Part shown: piece by piece, positions 17,037-26,321 of the stretch
Layout of the letters: each line of letters begins with the position of its first letter
Position numbering within the stretch: position 1 is the stretch's first letter
From: Paludibacteraceae bacterium
GTDB lineage: Bacteria > Bacteroidota > Bacteroidia > Bacteroidales > Paludibacteraceae
NCBI GenBank assembly: GCA_017553575.1
Contig: JAFZKQ010000103.1
Span: 1 to 52,913, forward strand
Length of the DNA: 52,913 bases
Direction: 5' to 3'
Notes under the pieces: generated by a model
Database searches by the model: none
Told to the model about the DNA's origin: nothing
What the model saw: only the letters and a program-made list of their open reading frames with translations
Program-made: the position numbers and the translations under genes

Positions 17037-18485
17037 TTACTTTTTCAAATACTCATCCATAGCCTTGGCAGCCGCACGTCCGTCACCCATGGCAAGGATA
17101 ACCGTCGCACCACCACGGACAATGTCGCCACCCGCAAAGATCATTGGGATAGAAGACTGCATGCCCTCGTTCACCACGATAGTACCCTTAGGACTAACGT
17201 TCAAGCCAGAAACGGAATTAGGCACCAACGGATTAGGAGAGACACCTACGCTGACGATAACCTCATCCACATCCACATCGACCACTGCACCCGGAATTTC
17301 GACAGGAGAACGACGACCTGAAGCATCAGGCTCACCCAACTCCATCTTCTGCAAGCGCATCTTCGTCACACGACCCTTCTCGTCGCCAAAATATTCGATT
17401 GGATTGTGCAAAGTCATGAACTCAACACCCTCCTCCTTCGCATGCTTAACCTCCTCCAAACGAGCAGGCATCTCATCCTCCGAACGACGATAAACTATCA
17501 TGGCACGCTCCGCACCCAAACGCAAAGCCGTACGAACCGAGTCCATGGCCGTGTTACCACCACCAATCACAGCAACTCTCTTACCCTTATAGACAGGAGT
17601 GTCGTACTCCGGATTGGAAGCATCCATCAAATTGACACGAGTCAGATACTCATTAGAAGACATGATACCGATGAAGTTCTCACCAGGGATATTCATGAAA
17701 CGAGGAAGACCCGCTCCACTTGCCACAAAGATTCCCTTGAAGCCATCCTTCTCCAAATCCTCCACCGAGAGAGTCTTACCGATGATGCAGTCCTTCACGA
17801 ATTCCACACCCATCTTACGGAGGTTGTCAATTTCCACATCGACGATACGGTTTGGCAAACGGAATTCAGGGATACCATACTTCAACACACCACCGATTTC
17901 GTGCAATGCCTCGAAGACAGTCACCGAATAACCATTCTTTGCCATATCACCGGCAAATGAAAGTCCGGCAGGGCCTGAACCGACCACAGCCACCTTGATT
18001 CCGTTCTTATTTTTTATCTCAGGCACGGAGATTTGTCCACTCTCACGCTCATAATCAGCAGCGAAACGCTCCAAATAACCGATAGCCACAGCCTCCTTCT
18101 TCAATTTTTGCTTGTAGATGCACTGAGACTCGCATTGTTTCTCTTGAGGACAAACACGTCCACAGACTGCAGGCAAAGCACTCGTCTCCTTCAACACCTT
18201 AGCAGCCTCCAAGAATTCGCCACGCTCGATATTCTTAATAAAACCAGGAATATTTATGCTAACAGGGCAACCTTGCATACAAGTCGGATTAGGACAGTCC
18301 AAACATCTCTTTGACTCCTGCAAAGCTTGCTCTTTTGTCAAACCCTGATTCACCTCTTCGCGCACGCGAGCTCTATACGTGGCGTTGAGTTCATTCATTT
18401 TCACACGGACAAGCGACGTACGCTCTTTATTTGACAATGACTTGCGCAACTCTTCACGCCAAGCCACATTTCTATCTTCAGCCAT
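17037..18485 (-). CDS. nfnB: NfnB-type large subunit of NADH-dependent ferredoxin:NADP oxidoreductase (GltD-like)
   Basis: 482 residues. Cys-rich N-terminal motifs (CLDCPNPTCMQGC and CGRVCPQEKQCESQC) bind two 4Fe-4S clusters. The FAD and NAD(P) folds show VVGSGPAGLSFAG and VIGGGNTAMDS, and the tail has IFAGGDIVRGG. These features are shared with the glutamate synthase small subunit GltD. Here no large GltB gene is nearby, and a PyrK-like gene lies 15 bases upstream, which is the NfnAB (also SudAB) arrangement. NfnAB couples NADPH formation to NADH and reduced ferredoxin oxidation by flavin-based bifurcation. Sulfide dehydrogenase remains an alternative name for the same gene pair. Confidence 0.82.
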   Translation of the reverse strand: MAEDRNVAWREELRKSLSNKERTSLVRVKMNELNATYRARVREEVNQGLTKEQALQESKRCLDCPNPTCMQGCPVSINIPGFIKNIERGEFLEAAKVLKETSALPAVCGRVCPQEKQCESQCIYKQKLKKEAVAIGYLERFAADYERESGQISVPEIKNKNGIKVAVVGSGPAGLSFAGDMAKNGYSVTVFEALHEIGGVLKYGIPEFRLPNRIVDVEIDNLRKMGVEFVKDCIIGKTLSVEDLEKDGFKGIFVASGAGLPRFMNIPGENFIGIMSSNEYLTRVNLMDASNPEYDTPVYKGKRVAVIGGGNTAMDSVRTALRLGAERAMIVYRRSEDEMPARLEEVKHAKEEGVEFMTLHNPIEYFGDEKGRVTKMRLQKMELGEPDASGRRSPVEIPGAVVDVDVDEVIVSVGVSPNPLVPNSVSGLNVSPKGTIVVNEGMQSSIPMIFAGGDIVRGGATVILAMGDGRAAAKAMDEYLKK

Positions 18486-18500
18486 AATAATCCTTATTTT

Positions 18501-19319
18501 TTACTTTCCAACCTTGTACATATCGGCTTTCTCTTCCTCCTTATAGGCGCCAAGACGCATCAACATCTCATCGAAATCGACTTGATGGGCATCGAACTCT
18601 GGTCCGTCCACACAGACGAACTTCGTCTTTCCGCCAACCGTCACACGGCAAGCGCCACACATACCTGTTCCATCCACCATGATGGTATTCAAAGAAGCCA
18701 CTGTAGGTATTTCCAATTTCTTAGTAAGCAAAGAGACGAACTTCATCATGATGGCAGGGCCGATAGTCACACAGCAATCCACCTTCTCACGGGAAGCGAC
18801 CTCTTCAATACCGTTCGTCACCAATCCCTTGCGGCCAGACGAACCATCGTCGGTCATGATAATCACCTCGTCGGAGAATTTACGCATCTGCTCCTCAAGT
18901 ATGATAAGATCTTTCGTACGGGCAGCCAAAATGGTAATCACTTTATTGCCGGCTTTCTTCATGGCCTCCACGATAGGCAATAACGGAGCGACACCCACAC
19001 CTCCTCCTGCACAAACGACAGTACCGAAATTGTCAATATGGGTTGCTCTACCCAACGGACCAACCAAGTCCAAGATCTCATCACCCACGTTCAATGAACA
19101 CAATTTGGTGGAAGACACACCTATCTTTTGGACAACCAACGTAATCGTACCTTTCTCGACATCCGCAGAGGCAATGGTCAAAGGGATTCGCTCTCCCTTC
19201 TCATCCACCCTGACAATAACGAAATGTCCTGCTTTGCGCGACTTTGCAATCAAAGGAGCCTCAACTTCCAACTTGATTACATTCTCAGAGAAATTCTCCT
19301 TGCTGACAATCTTATTCAT
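18501..19319 (-). CDS. nfnA: NfnA-type small subunit (PyrK-like FAD/NAD and 2Fe-2S protein)
   Basis: 272 residues. The N-terminal FAD domain of the ferredoxin reductase fold includes ERIPLTIASAD; the NAD half contains VVCAGGGVGVAPLLPI. The C-terminal cysteines in GTGMCGACRVTVGG and FVCVDGPEFDAH form a 2Fe-2S site as in dihydroorotate dehydrogenase electron-transfer subunits. No pyrD lies beside it; the partner is the GltD-like gene 15 bases downstream. Confidence 0.82.
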   Translation of the reverse strand: MNKIVSKENFSENVIKLEVEAPLIAKSRKAGHFVIVRVDEKGERIPLTIASADVEKGTITLVVQKIGVSSTKLCSLNVGDEILDLVGPLGRATHIDNFGTVVCAGGGVGVAPLLPIVEAMKKAGNKVITILAARTKDLIILEEQMRKFSDEVIIMTDDGSSGRKGLVTNGIEEVASREKVDCCVTIGPAIMMKFVSLLTKKLEIPTVASLNTIMVDGTGMCGACRVTVGGKTKFVCVDGPEFDAHQVDFDEMLMRLGAYKEEEKADMYKVGK

Positions 19320-19455
19320 CTACAAATACTTTTACTTTCTTTTTTAGATTAAGAATCCGAAAAAACTGTCCTTACATTTTATGGCAAGAAGACAATCCCC
19401 GAACTCTATTAACCACAAACGGAAGAGGCATAGACACTCTTCCCTATTTAGTGTG

Positions 19456-19463
19456 CAAAATTA
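19456..19463 (-). promoter_or_regulatory. -7 box of the nfn operon
   Basis: TAATTTTG on the minus strand fits TAnnTTTG. The resulting leader of about 130 bases contains a hairpin, GGAAGAG (19421-19427) with CTCTTCC (19437-19443), close to the expected transcription start. Confidence 0.5.
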
Positions 19464-19641
19464 CAAAAAAAAGATGAGACAAATAAAAATTAACTACAAT
19501 TAGTAATTGGAAGGAGGCCTAAGGCAGGCAAAATCATGTCCAAACCAGAAAATCATCCCAGCAATGACCCCGAAACTATACCTATTATTCTATAGTGAAA
19601 TCCTCTTTTTTGAATTATTTAATATTCACTTTTTTCTCCTA

Positions 19642-19675
19642 TTTGACATAGACTTAGAAAAAAAGAGTATTTTTG
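19642..19675 (+). promoter_or_regulatory. Promoter of the secreted lipoprotein gene
   Basis: TTTG (19642-19645) and TATTTTTG (19668-19675) are 22 bases apart; the ATG is 36 bases further on. This is one of the better -33/-7 pairs in the window. Confidence 0.65.
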
Positions 19676-19711
19676 TAGCCGTTAAAAACTAACACATAAT
19701 TTAAATTGATC

Positions 19712-20515
19712 ATGAAAAAAAGATTTTTATTTTCGACTTTGGCAGTTCTATTCTCTTTGAGCTGCGCTGTGTTCACGTCTTGTGGAGACGATGACGACGA
19801 CGATAGTGTAGAGATTACCTATTCCATAAATGGAGAGAAAGTAGAAGATGACGCGAAAGTAAACTTGGAGAAAGCTGAAAATGGCTTGAAAGGGAATGAC
19901 ATCATCACTCTTGCTATAACATCAAGCGCTGCTATCAACTCTATCCAAATCAACGTTACAAACGAATGGGAAAACAAGGTAGACGTTGTTACTATCGACT
20001 CTGTTCTCCTTGGCGCAAACAACAAACTATCAGAGAGCAACATGCAAGAAGTATCTTTCGTTGGTGTTTTGGGTAAATATTCTGTAAAAGTAAACACAAC
20101 AGAAGGTTCTGAATCATTCTCTTTCACAACTCAATGCAAGAACAAGGATGCTAAGACTTACTACAACAGCGCAACTCGTTCTTTGTGCAACAAGCAATTG
20201 ATTGTATTCGATGCAAACAACGACAAGAAGGAGAGTGCTAAAACATTGAACATGACTTACAAAGTAAACGATACTGATGGTATCAGATACTTCACTGGAA
20301 AAGTAAAGGAAATCGAAGAGGAGCAATACCAAGACTACTCTACCTTTACTGTTAGAGCATTCGGTGAAGAGGGTGAGGAGATGGAAAACTTCTCTGACCG
20401 CCGCGATATCAAAGAGTGCCCTCGTTTCTTCGTTTACAAGGACGGTGACAAGTACTACTTGATCAAGGTTATCTCCATCAAGAACAACGTTCTTACTGCA
20501 GAAGTTCAATACTAA
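19712..20515 (+). CDS. Lipoprotein of unknown function with poly-Asp export-like motif
   Basis: 267 residues. The signal peptide ends in a lipobox (FTSC), and the mature protein begins CGDDDDDD. Acidic residues right after the lipid-anchored Cys recall the lipoprotein export signal that sends Bacteroidota lipoproteins to the cell surface, although the Asp run is not the exact consensus. The rest looks beta-rich (VEITYSINGEKV, SIQINVTNEWENK), perhaps Ig-like, with no enzyme motif. It has a strong promoter and a strong terminator as a single-gene unit. I do not recognise a family. Confidence 0.75.
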   Translation: MKKRFLFSTLAVLFSLSCAVFTSCGDDDDDDSVEITYSINGEKVEDDAKVNLEKAENGLKGNDIITLAITSSAAINSIQINVTNEWENKVDVVTIDSVLLGANNKLSESNMQEVSFVGVLGKYSVKVNTTEGSESFSFTTQCKNKDAKTYYNSATRSLCNKQLIVFDANNDKKESAKTLNMTYKVNDTDGIRYFTGKVKEIEEEQYQDYSTFTVRAFGEEGEEMENFSDRRDIKECPRFFVYKDGDKYYLIKVISIKNNVLTAEVQY

Positions 20516-20538
20516 TCAGTTAGATACGATCAAAACAG

Positions 20539-20568
20539 AGAGGCGGGATTAGTTCCGCCTCTTTTTTT
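20539..20568 (+). terminator. Rho-independent terminator of the lipoprotein gene
   Basis: AGAGGCGG (20539-20546) pairs with CCGCCTCT (20555-20562), followed by a run of Ts. Confidence 0.9.
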
Positions 20569-20730
20569 GTCCTATTCCAAAATCGTGACACCCTCTTATT
20601 TTTCTCATTTTCCAATCTGCCCAATCCCTTTAAACATCATCCCTATAATCAGGAGAAAGAAAGATTTGCCTATTTGAGAAAAAAAAACGAATTTTGTAAA
20701 TCGTAATTTTAGTCATTACAAATTCGTCCA

Positions 20731-21861
20731 ATGAAATTCGAACTTCAATACACCGACAGCAAGAGCAACGCCAGAGCAGGAAAGATAAGCACCGACCATG
20801 GTGAAATCCTAACCCCCATCTTCATGCCAGTCGGCACCTTGGGTTCCGTCAAGGGCGTTCACCAACGAGAACTAAAAGACGACATCAAAGCCCAAATCAT
20901 CTTGGGCAACACCTACCACCTCTACCTCCGTCCAGGACTGGAGATTCTAGAAAAAGCAGGTGGCCTCCACAAATTCAACGGATGGGACAAACCCATCTTG
21001 ACCGACAGCGGCGGCTTCCAAGTCTTCTCCTTGTCTGACAACCGAAAACTCACGGAGGAAGGTTGCATCTTCCGCTCACACATCGACGGTTCCAAGCATA
21101 TCTTTACGCCTGAAAACGTGGTGGAAACACAACGTACCATCGGCGCAGATATCATCATGGCGCTTGACGAATGTACGCCCGGAACAGCAGAATACAAATA
21201 TGCGAAGAAATCGATGGAGATGACCCATCGTTGGCTCGACCGCGGACTAAAGCATTTTGACGAGACTGAGCCCAAATACGGCTACTCCCAGACCTTCTTC
21301 CCTATCGTGCAAGGCTGCACCTATAAGGATTTACGCCAACAATCGGCAGAATTCATCGCCTCGAAAGAGCGGGAAGGCAACGCTATCGGAGGTCTTGCAG
21401 TTGGAGAACCGGCCGAAGTCATGTACGAAATGATCGAGGTGGTAAACGAGATTCTGCCGAAAGACAAACCTCGCTACCTCATGGGCGTCGGAACTCCCGT
21501 CAACATACTCGAAGCCATCGAAAGAGGAGTGGATATGTTCGACTGTGTCATGCCAACCCGAAACGGAAGGAACGGTATGCTCTTCACCCAAAACGGCATC
21601 ATGAACATGCGCAACAAAAAATGGGCGGACGACTTCTCTCCGGTTGACCCTTGCGGCACCGCTTACGTAGACCACGCCTACACAAAGGCCTATCTCCGCC
21701 ACCTCTTCATTGCCGAAGAGTTGCTTGCCATGCAGATTGCCTCCATCCATAATTTGGCATTCTACTTATGGCTCGTGACGGAAGCACGCCAACAAATCAT
21801 AGCAGGCACCTTCTCCGAATGGAAAAGAAGCATGATCACAAAACTAAGCACTCGACTTTAA
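20731..21861 (+). CDS. tgt: Queuine tRNA-ribosyltransferase (tRNA-guanine transglycosylase)
   Basis: 376 residues, full length. It exchanges guanine 34 of tRNAs with GUN anticodons for a queuosine precursor. The active-site blocks LTDSGGFQVFS, FRSHIDGSKH and GVDMFDCVMPTRNGRNG are intact. The structural zinc site is not: where other bacteria have three Cys (CxCxxC), this protein reads DPCGTAYVDHAY (Cys308 only, at an adjacent position), while the His of SIHN (His340) is kept. I recall similar Bacteroidota sequences, so this is probably lineage-wide rather than damage. An LptF/G permease starts 10 bases downstream. Confidence 0.95.
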   Translation: MKFELQYTDSKSNARAGKISTDHGEILTPIFMPVGTLGSVKGVHQRELKDDIKAQIILGNTYHLYLRPGLEILEKAGGLHKFNGWDKPILTDSGGFQVFSLSDNRKLTEEGCIFRSHIDGSKHIFTPENVVETQRTIGADIIMALDECTPGTAEYKYAKKSMEMTHRWLDRGLKHFDETEPKYGYSQTFFPIVQGCTYKDLRQQSAEFIASKEREGNAIGGLAVGEPAEVMYEMIEVVNEILPKDKPRYLMGVGTPVNILEAIERGVDMFDCVMPTRNGRNGMLFTQNGIMNMRNKKWADDFSPVDPCGTAYVDHAYTKAYLRHLFIAEELLAMQIASIHNLAFYLWLVTEARQQIIAGTFSEWKRSMITKLSTRL

Positions 21862-21871
21862 TACTTACTAT

Positions 21872-22948
21872 ATGCTAAAGAAACTAGACATCTACATCAT
21901 AAAGAAATTCCTCGGCACTTTCTTTTTGTCCATCGCCATGATTATCGTCATTGCCGTTGTGTTTGACGTGTCCGAGAAAATAGATGACTTTATGGAACAC
22001 AATGCGCCCCTATCGGCCATCGTATTCGACTACTATTGCAACTTCATCCCCTACTTCGTCAATCTGTTCAGTCCGCTCTTCACCTTCATCGCGGTCATCC
22101 TGTTCACTTCCAAATTGGCGGAGAATTCGGAAATCATCGCTATTCTCTCCACGGGTACCAGTTTCAACCGGTTGGTGCGTCCTTACATGATCTCAGCCGG
22201 AATCATCGCCCTGCTCACGTTCATCCTTAGCGGATACGTCATTCCGCCTGCCAACACGGAAAGGTTGGACTTTCAAGAAGAGTACGTAAAGAAAAAGAGA
22301 AGCGACAACGCCACCAAAATTCAGATGGAAGTTGCTCCCGGCGAGATCCTTTACATCGACTATTACGACAAAAACAGCAATATAGGTTTCCGTACGTCTT
22401 TGGAAAAATTTGACGGTAAGAAGCTGATTTCCAGAATAACGGCAGACTCTATCGTTTGGGATTCCGCCCAAAGTTGGAGCATTCGAAAATACATACGACG
22501 GGATTTTGACGGAATGTACGAGAAAATGACCAAAGGCGCACGCGTGGATACGGTCATCCCTGTTGAACCGGACGAATTCTTCACCTACAAAGGAATGTAC
22601 GAACAGATGAAAAACGGTGAGTTGAAAAAGTACATAGAGAAACAGAAGAGCCGTGGTGTAGGTACCATCAAGGAGTTTGAGATCGAATACGAAAAACGAT
22701 TCTCCTTCCCTTTTGCCGCATTCATCCTCACCCTCATCGGAGTTTCCCTGTCATCCAAGAAGATTAAAGGAGGTATGGGTCTGAACCTTGGATTCGGATT
22801 GCTGCTCAGCTTCTCCTACATCATGTTCTATACCATATCTTCCACATTCGCCATCAACGGATCGCTATCCCCAGCCTTGGCCGTATGGTTGCCGAACATC
22901 GTGTTCGCCATCATCGCCGCCATCCTATACCGGAAAGCCCCTAAATAA
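21872..22948 (+). CDS. LptF/LptG family permease (YjgP/YjgQ)
   Basis: 358 residues. Inner-membrane subunit type of the lipopolysaccharide transporter LptB2FG, which extracts LPS and feeds it to LptC. Three N-terminal helices (first in FFLSIAMIIVIAVVFDV), a large periplasmic beta-jellyroll domain, and three C-terminal helices (AAFILTLIGVSLSS, LLLSFSYIMFYTI, WLPNIVFAIIAAIL) give the family layout. The helix 2-3 segment with NSEIIAILSTGTSFNRL is typical. Only one such gene is present here; the partner must be elsewhere. Part of the tgt transcript by spacing. Confidence 0.88.
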   Translation: MLKKLDIYIIKKFLGTFFLSIAMIIVIAVVFDVSEKIDDFMEHNAPLSAIVFDYYCNFIPYFVNLFSPLFTFIAVILFTSKLAENSEIIAILSTGTSFNRLVRPYMISAGIIALLTFILSGYVIPPANTERLDFQEEYVKKKRSDNATKIQMEVAPGEILYIDYYDKNSNIGFRTSLEKFDGKKLISRITADSIVWDSAQSWSIRKYIRRDFDGMYEKMTKGARVDTVIPVEPDEFFTYKGMYEQMKNGELKKYIEKQKSRGVGTIKEFEIEYEKRFSFPFAAFILTLIGVSLSSKKIKGGMGLNLGFGLLLSFSYIMFYTISSTFAINGSLSPALAVWLPNIVFAIIAAILYRKAPK

Positions 22949-22956
22949 ATACTGAC

Positions 22957-24501
22957 ATGGCAATGGAAAACGAAATTTCTAAAATGCAGGAAAGGGCGGC
23001 TGCCATCAAATTAGGAGGAGGAGAAGCTGCGCTCAAAAAACAGAACGATTTGGGCAAACTAACCGCCCGCCAACGTATCGATGCCCTGTTGGACAAAGAT
23101 TCCTTCTTCGAATATGACCTCTTCGCCAAACACGAAGTCCACAACTTCGGCATGGACAAGAAGAACTTGCCATCGGATGGCGTAGTCACCGGAACAGGAA
23201 CCATCAACGGGAAACCCGTCTGCATCTTCTCCCAAGACTTCACTGTCATGGGCGGATCGCTCGGTTTAACCCATGCCCGCAAGATTGCCAAAATCATGGA
23301 TTATGCGCTGAAGATGAAAATGCCATGCATCGGCATAAACGATTCGGGAGGAGCCAGAATCCAAGAAGGGGTAGACGCCCAAGCCGGCTACGGTGAGGTC
23401 TTCTACCGCAATGCCATATCCTCCGGCGTCATTCCCCAAATATCGGTCATTCTCGGCCCTTGCGCCGGCGGAGCTGCCTACTCCCCTGCCTTGACGGATT
23501 TCGTCTTCGTAGTGGAGAACATCTCCAAGATGTTCATCACGGGACCAGCCGTCATCGAATCCGTATTAGGCGAAAAAGTTAGTCAAGAAGAGTTGGGTGG
23601 AGCACGCACCCACGCTGAAATATCAGGCAACGCACACTTTTACGCATTAAGCGAAAAAGAGTGCTTCGAACAGATCAAGACACTGCTCTCCTACATTCCG
23701 AGCAGCAACGACGCGAAGAAAGAGAAACAAGAATCTTTCGCACCTTGTTTCAAAGGCAAACTAGCCGAAATCATTCCCAATGACCCTAAACAACCTTACG
23801 ATGTAAGGGATGTCATCAAAGCGGTTACTGACCGTTCCGAATTTTTCGAAGTGCACGAACTCTTCGCAAAGAATATCGTAGTAGGATTCGGTCGAATCGA
23901 AGGCGAGACGGTGGGCTTCGTTGCCAACCAGCCCCTCTATCTGGCGGGCGTTTTGGATTGCGACGCGGCTGACAAGTCGGCCAAGTTCATCCGCTACTGC
24001 GACGCATTCAACATTCCAATCGTCACCTTGGAAGACACGCCAGGGTGCCTTCCGGGCATCGACCAAGAACATGCGGGCGTCATCCGCCACGGAGCGAAAC
24101 TGCTCTACGCCTACTCTGAAGCCACCGTTCCGAAGATCACCATCATCCTACGGAAAGCCTACGGAGGTGCCTACGTAGCCATGAACTCCCGCCATCTCGG
24201 TGCAGATTTCGTCTTCGCATGGCCATGCGCCGAAATCGCCGTAATGGGCCCAGAAGGAGCTGCCAACATCATCTTCGGAAAAGAGATCAAAGAAGCGGAA
24301 GACCAAGAGGCGCTCCGCCAAGCCAAGATACAAGAATATAAGGAGAAATTCGCCAACCCATACGTGGCGGCAGAGAAAGGGTATGTTGATGCCATCATCG
24401 ACCCTCAAGAGACAAGGAAGACACTCTCCTACGCTCTCCGTCTCTCCGAAAACAAAAGCGAACTTCGCCCCAACAAGAAACACGGACTTCCTCCATTTTA
24501 A
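22957..24501 (+). CDS. Biotin-dependent carboxyltransferase subunit (propionyl-CoA carboxylase beta / methylmalonyl-CoA decarboxylase alpha)
   Basis: 514 residues with the two crotonase-like halves of the acyl-CoA carboxyltransferase family. GINDSGGARIQEGVDA and GPCAGGAAYSPALTDFV lie in the N half, and DTPGCLPGIDQEHAGVIRHGAKLL plus KAYGGAYVAMNSRHLGAD in the C half. The biotin carrier gene is five bases downstream, but no biotin carboxylase is adjacent. The pair could therefore be a methylmalonyl-CoA decarboxylase of the propionate pathway (with a membrane beta subunit elsewhere) or a propionyl-CoA carboxylase using a distant AccC-like subunit. Confidence 0.88.
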   Translation: MAMENEISKMQERAAAIKLGGGEAALKKQNDLGKLTARQRIDALLDKDSFFEYDLFAKHEVHNFGMDKKNLPSDGVVTGTGTINGKPVCIFSQDFTVMGGSLGLTHARKIAKIMDYALKMKMPCIGINDSGGARIQEGVDAQAGYGEVFYRNAISSGVIPQISVILGPCAGGAAYSPALTDFVFVVENISKMFITGPAVIESVLGEKVSQEELGGARTHAEISGNAHFYALSEKECFEQIKTLLSYIPSSNDAKKEKQESFAPCFKGKLAEIIPNDPKQPYDVRDVIKAVTDRSEFFEVHELFAKNIVVGFGRIEGETVGFVANQPLYLAGVLDCDAADKSAKFIRYCDAFNIPIVTLEDTPGCLPGIDQEHAGVIRHGAKLLYAYSEATVPKITIILRKAYGGAYVAMNSRHLGADFVFAWPCAEIAVMGPEGAANIIFGKEIKEAEDQEALRQAKIQEYKEKFANPYVAAEKGYVDAIIDPQETRKTLSYALRLSENKSELRPNKKHGLPPF

Positions 24502-24506
24502 TCGTC

Positions 24507-24830
24507 ATGGAAAAAGAACAAAAGCAACTCATAGACTTCATTACGGAGGATGGTTCCGTTTTCAAGACCTACTTGACCGCCAAGGCAGAAAGAAGGAAAG
24601 AATACAAACGAATCGACCCCAAACGGATCGAATCCATCATTCCCGGCTCCATAACGGAGCTGTTTATCCAAGAGGGCGACAAGGTCCAAATCGGCACCCC
24701 CCTTCTTGTTTTGGAATCTATGAAAATGGGGAATCTTATCAAATCAAACACCGAAGGCATCGTAAAACATATCTTCGTAGAAAAAGGGAAGCATATTTCC
24801 AAAGGGACATTGATGATAGAATTGGAATAG
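24507..24830 (+). CDS. Biotin carboxyl carrier protein
   Basis: 107 residues. The C-terminal biotinyl domain has the attachment motif ESMKM with Lys73, flanked by SIIPGSITELFIQEGDKV and GTLMIELE. The short N-terminal segment (about 40 residues) lacks the Ala/Pro linker seen in many carriers. It carries carboxyl groups for the carboxyltransferase encoded five bases upstream. Between this gene and the converging MltF-like gene lies only a 44-base AT-rich spacer. Confidence 0.92.
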   Translation: MEKEQKQLIDFITEDGSVFKTYLTAKAERRKEYKRIDPKRIESIIPGSITELFIQEGDKVQIGTPLLVLESMKMGNLIKSNTEGIVKHIFVEKGKHISKGTLMIELE

Positions 24831-24874
24831 CCAAAGCATCCCACAACTCTCAATTTTCAATTCTTAATTACCCC

Positions 24875-26251
24875 CTACCCCTTTATCACATCTTTATACT
24901 CCAAATAGCGAACCATGATTTCGCTCACAAAACGGAAAGTCTCGACGCCCCGCAGATAACCACAACGGACCACAGGGTCGTTAAAAAACTCCGGGTTACT
25001 CTTCCACAAAAGGCAATCCGCCACATTGCCCTCCCAAACAGCAGGGTTACGTCCATGCTTCTCTGCTAAAGCTATCGCATCCTTCACATGACCGACGCCC
25101 GCATTATAACTTGCCAAGACAAACTTCGTGCGCTCCTTTTTATCCTCTATGGCCATGAAATGACGCTCCACAGACTTCAGATACAAGACTGCCGCACGGA
25201 CACTCATTTCGGGCTCTCCAATCCGAGCCGAATCAATGCCCATCGCCACTGCCGTATGAGGCATCAACTGCATCAAGCCCTTCGCCCCTACCCATGATTT
25301 GGCCGTAGGCTGAAATCGAGACTCCTGGTAGGCCAACGAAGCCAACAATTTCCAATCCCAACCAATCGACGGAGCATACTTCTTGAACAAACCATCAAAG
25401 GCAGAGATGGTCCGGCTATCGATATACTTCTTATAGTCCCCCGAACTCGTCTTCGACTGCTTGAAGTATTTGTCGTACAGATATTGATAAATATAGTTGT
25501 TCTTCGATTCGCTGAACCAATTGTTCACCACCTTACAAAGACTATCCGCTTCCAAACCTACAGCCCATGCCGAACGTTGGTCAAAACCGACCTTCAAATG
25601 GACATCGATATTCGAATAGTAGGTCTTATTCACATCCGCAATATTATTATCCGCCAGCGTGAAGTCGATTTCCCCTTTGGAGACTTTCTTTATCAGCGAC
25701 TCTTCGTCCTCCTCATTGCTAACGACCTGGATATCAATTCCGCCACCCAATTCTCCGTTCAAATTCTTCAACCGTTCATGATACTTGGAGTTTTCAACGA
25801 CATAGACACTTCGGCCAATCAACTCCGTCACATCATTCAAGAGCTTGTTCTTTCCTCCCTTTGGCTTTCGTTGCACCAAAACTTGGTTGGAGATATACTC
25901 ATGGGCCGTATAACGCACCTTTTCTTTATACTCATTCGTGATAGTCAGCGGATAAGCCACCAAATCGACCTCCTCGTTAGAAAGCAAATCGACCAATTCC
26001 TCCATATCCTTTGCCAAAAGGATTTCCAACTTCAGACCCAACGAATTGGCAAATTTAGAAGCCATCTCATATTCGTAGCCCATCTCCTCCCCATGGAGGT
26101 TGAAATAGGAGGTGGAACGAGAAAGAGTAGCCACCTTCAAAACCGTCGAATCCTGCGTGAGCGAAGGAGATCCTGTGCTTCCTGCCTGCTTCTTTGAGCA
26201 AGAGACCAGACACCCTAATAACACCAATAAAGAAAATACATATCGAACCAT
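24875..26251 (-). CDS. MltF-like membrane-bound lytic transglycosylase (lipoprotein)
   Basis: 458 residues from ATG 26251 (462 if ATG 26263 is used; the shorter form gives a more typical signal peptide). A lipobox ends in CLVSC, so it is membrane anchored. The N half is a family 3 solute-binding domain (GYEYEMASKFANSLGLKLEI and later). The C half is an SLT lysozyme-like domain: WDWKLLASLAYQESRF holds the catalytic Glu (Glu310 from 26251), followed by GAKGLMQLMPHTA and VLASYNAGVGHVKDA. Such enzymes cleave peptidoglycan glycan strands and are regulated through the binding domain. Confidence 0.9.
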   Translation of the reverse strand: MVRYVFSLLVLLGCLVSCSKKQAGSTGSPSLTQDSTVLKVATLSRSTSYFNLHGEEMGYEYEMASKFANSLGLKLEILLAKDMEELVDLLSNEEVDLVAYPLTITNEYKEKVRYTAHEYISNQVLVQRKPKGGKNKLLNDVTELIGRSVYVVENSKYHERLKNLNGELGGGIDIQVVSNEEDEESLIKKVSKGEIDFTLADNNIADVNKTYYSNIDVHLKVGFDQRSAWAVGLEADSLCKVVNNWFSESKNNYIYQYLYDKYFKQSKTSSGDYKKYIDSRTISAFDGLFKKYAPSIGWDWKLLASLAYQESRFQPTAKSWVGAKGLMQLMPHTAVAMGIDSARIGEPEMSVRAAVLYLKSVERHFMAIEDKKERTKFVLASYNAGVGHVKDAIALAEKHGRNPAVWEGNVADCLLWKSNPEFFNDPVVRCGYLRGVETFRFVSEIMVRYLEYKDVIKG

Positions 26252-26321
26252 AGAATTCACCATTTTATTTCACGACTAAACGCATTACCATCACTATTCT
26301 GCCATCCCCTCATGCCTACTC

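Noticed and set aside
17037-18485. Glutamate synthase small subunit (gltD)
   Set aside because: No gltB nearby, and the upstream PyrK-like gene gives the NfnAB arrangement; kept only as an alternative.
19507-19692. 61-residue hydrophobic open frame
   Set aside because: Poor start context, overlaps the lipoprotein promoter at 19642-19675, and no recognisable protein features.
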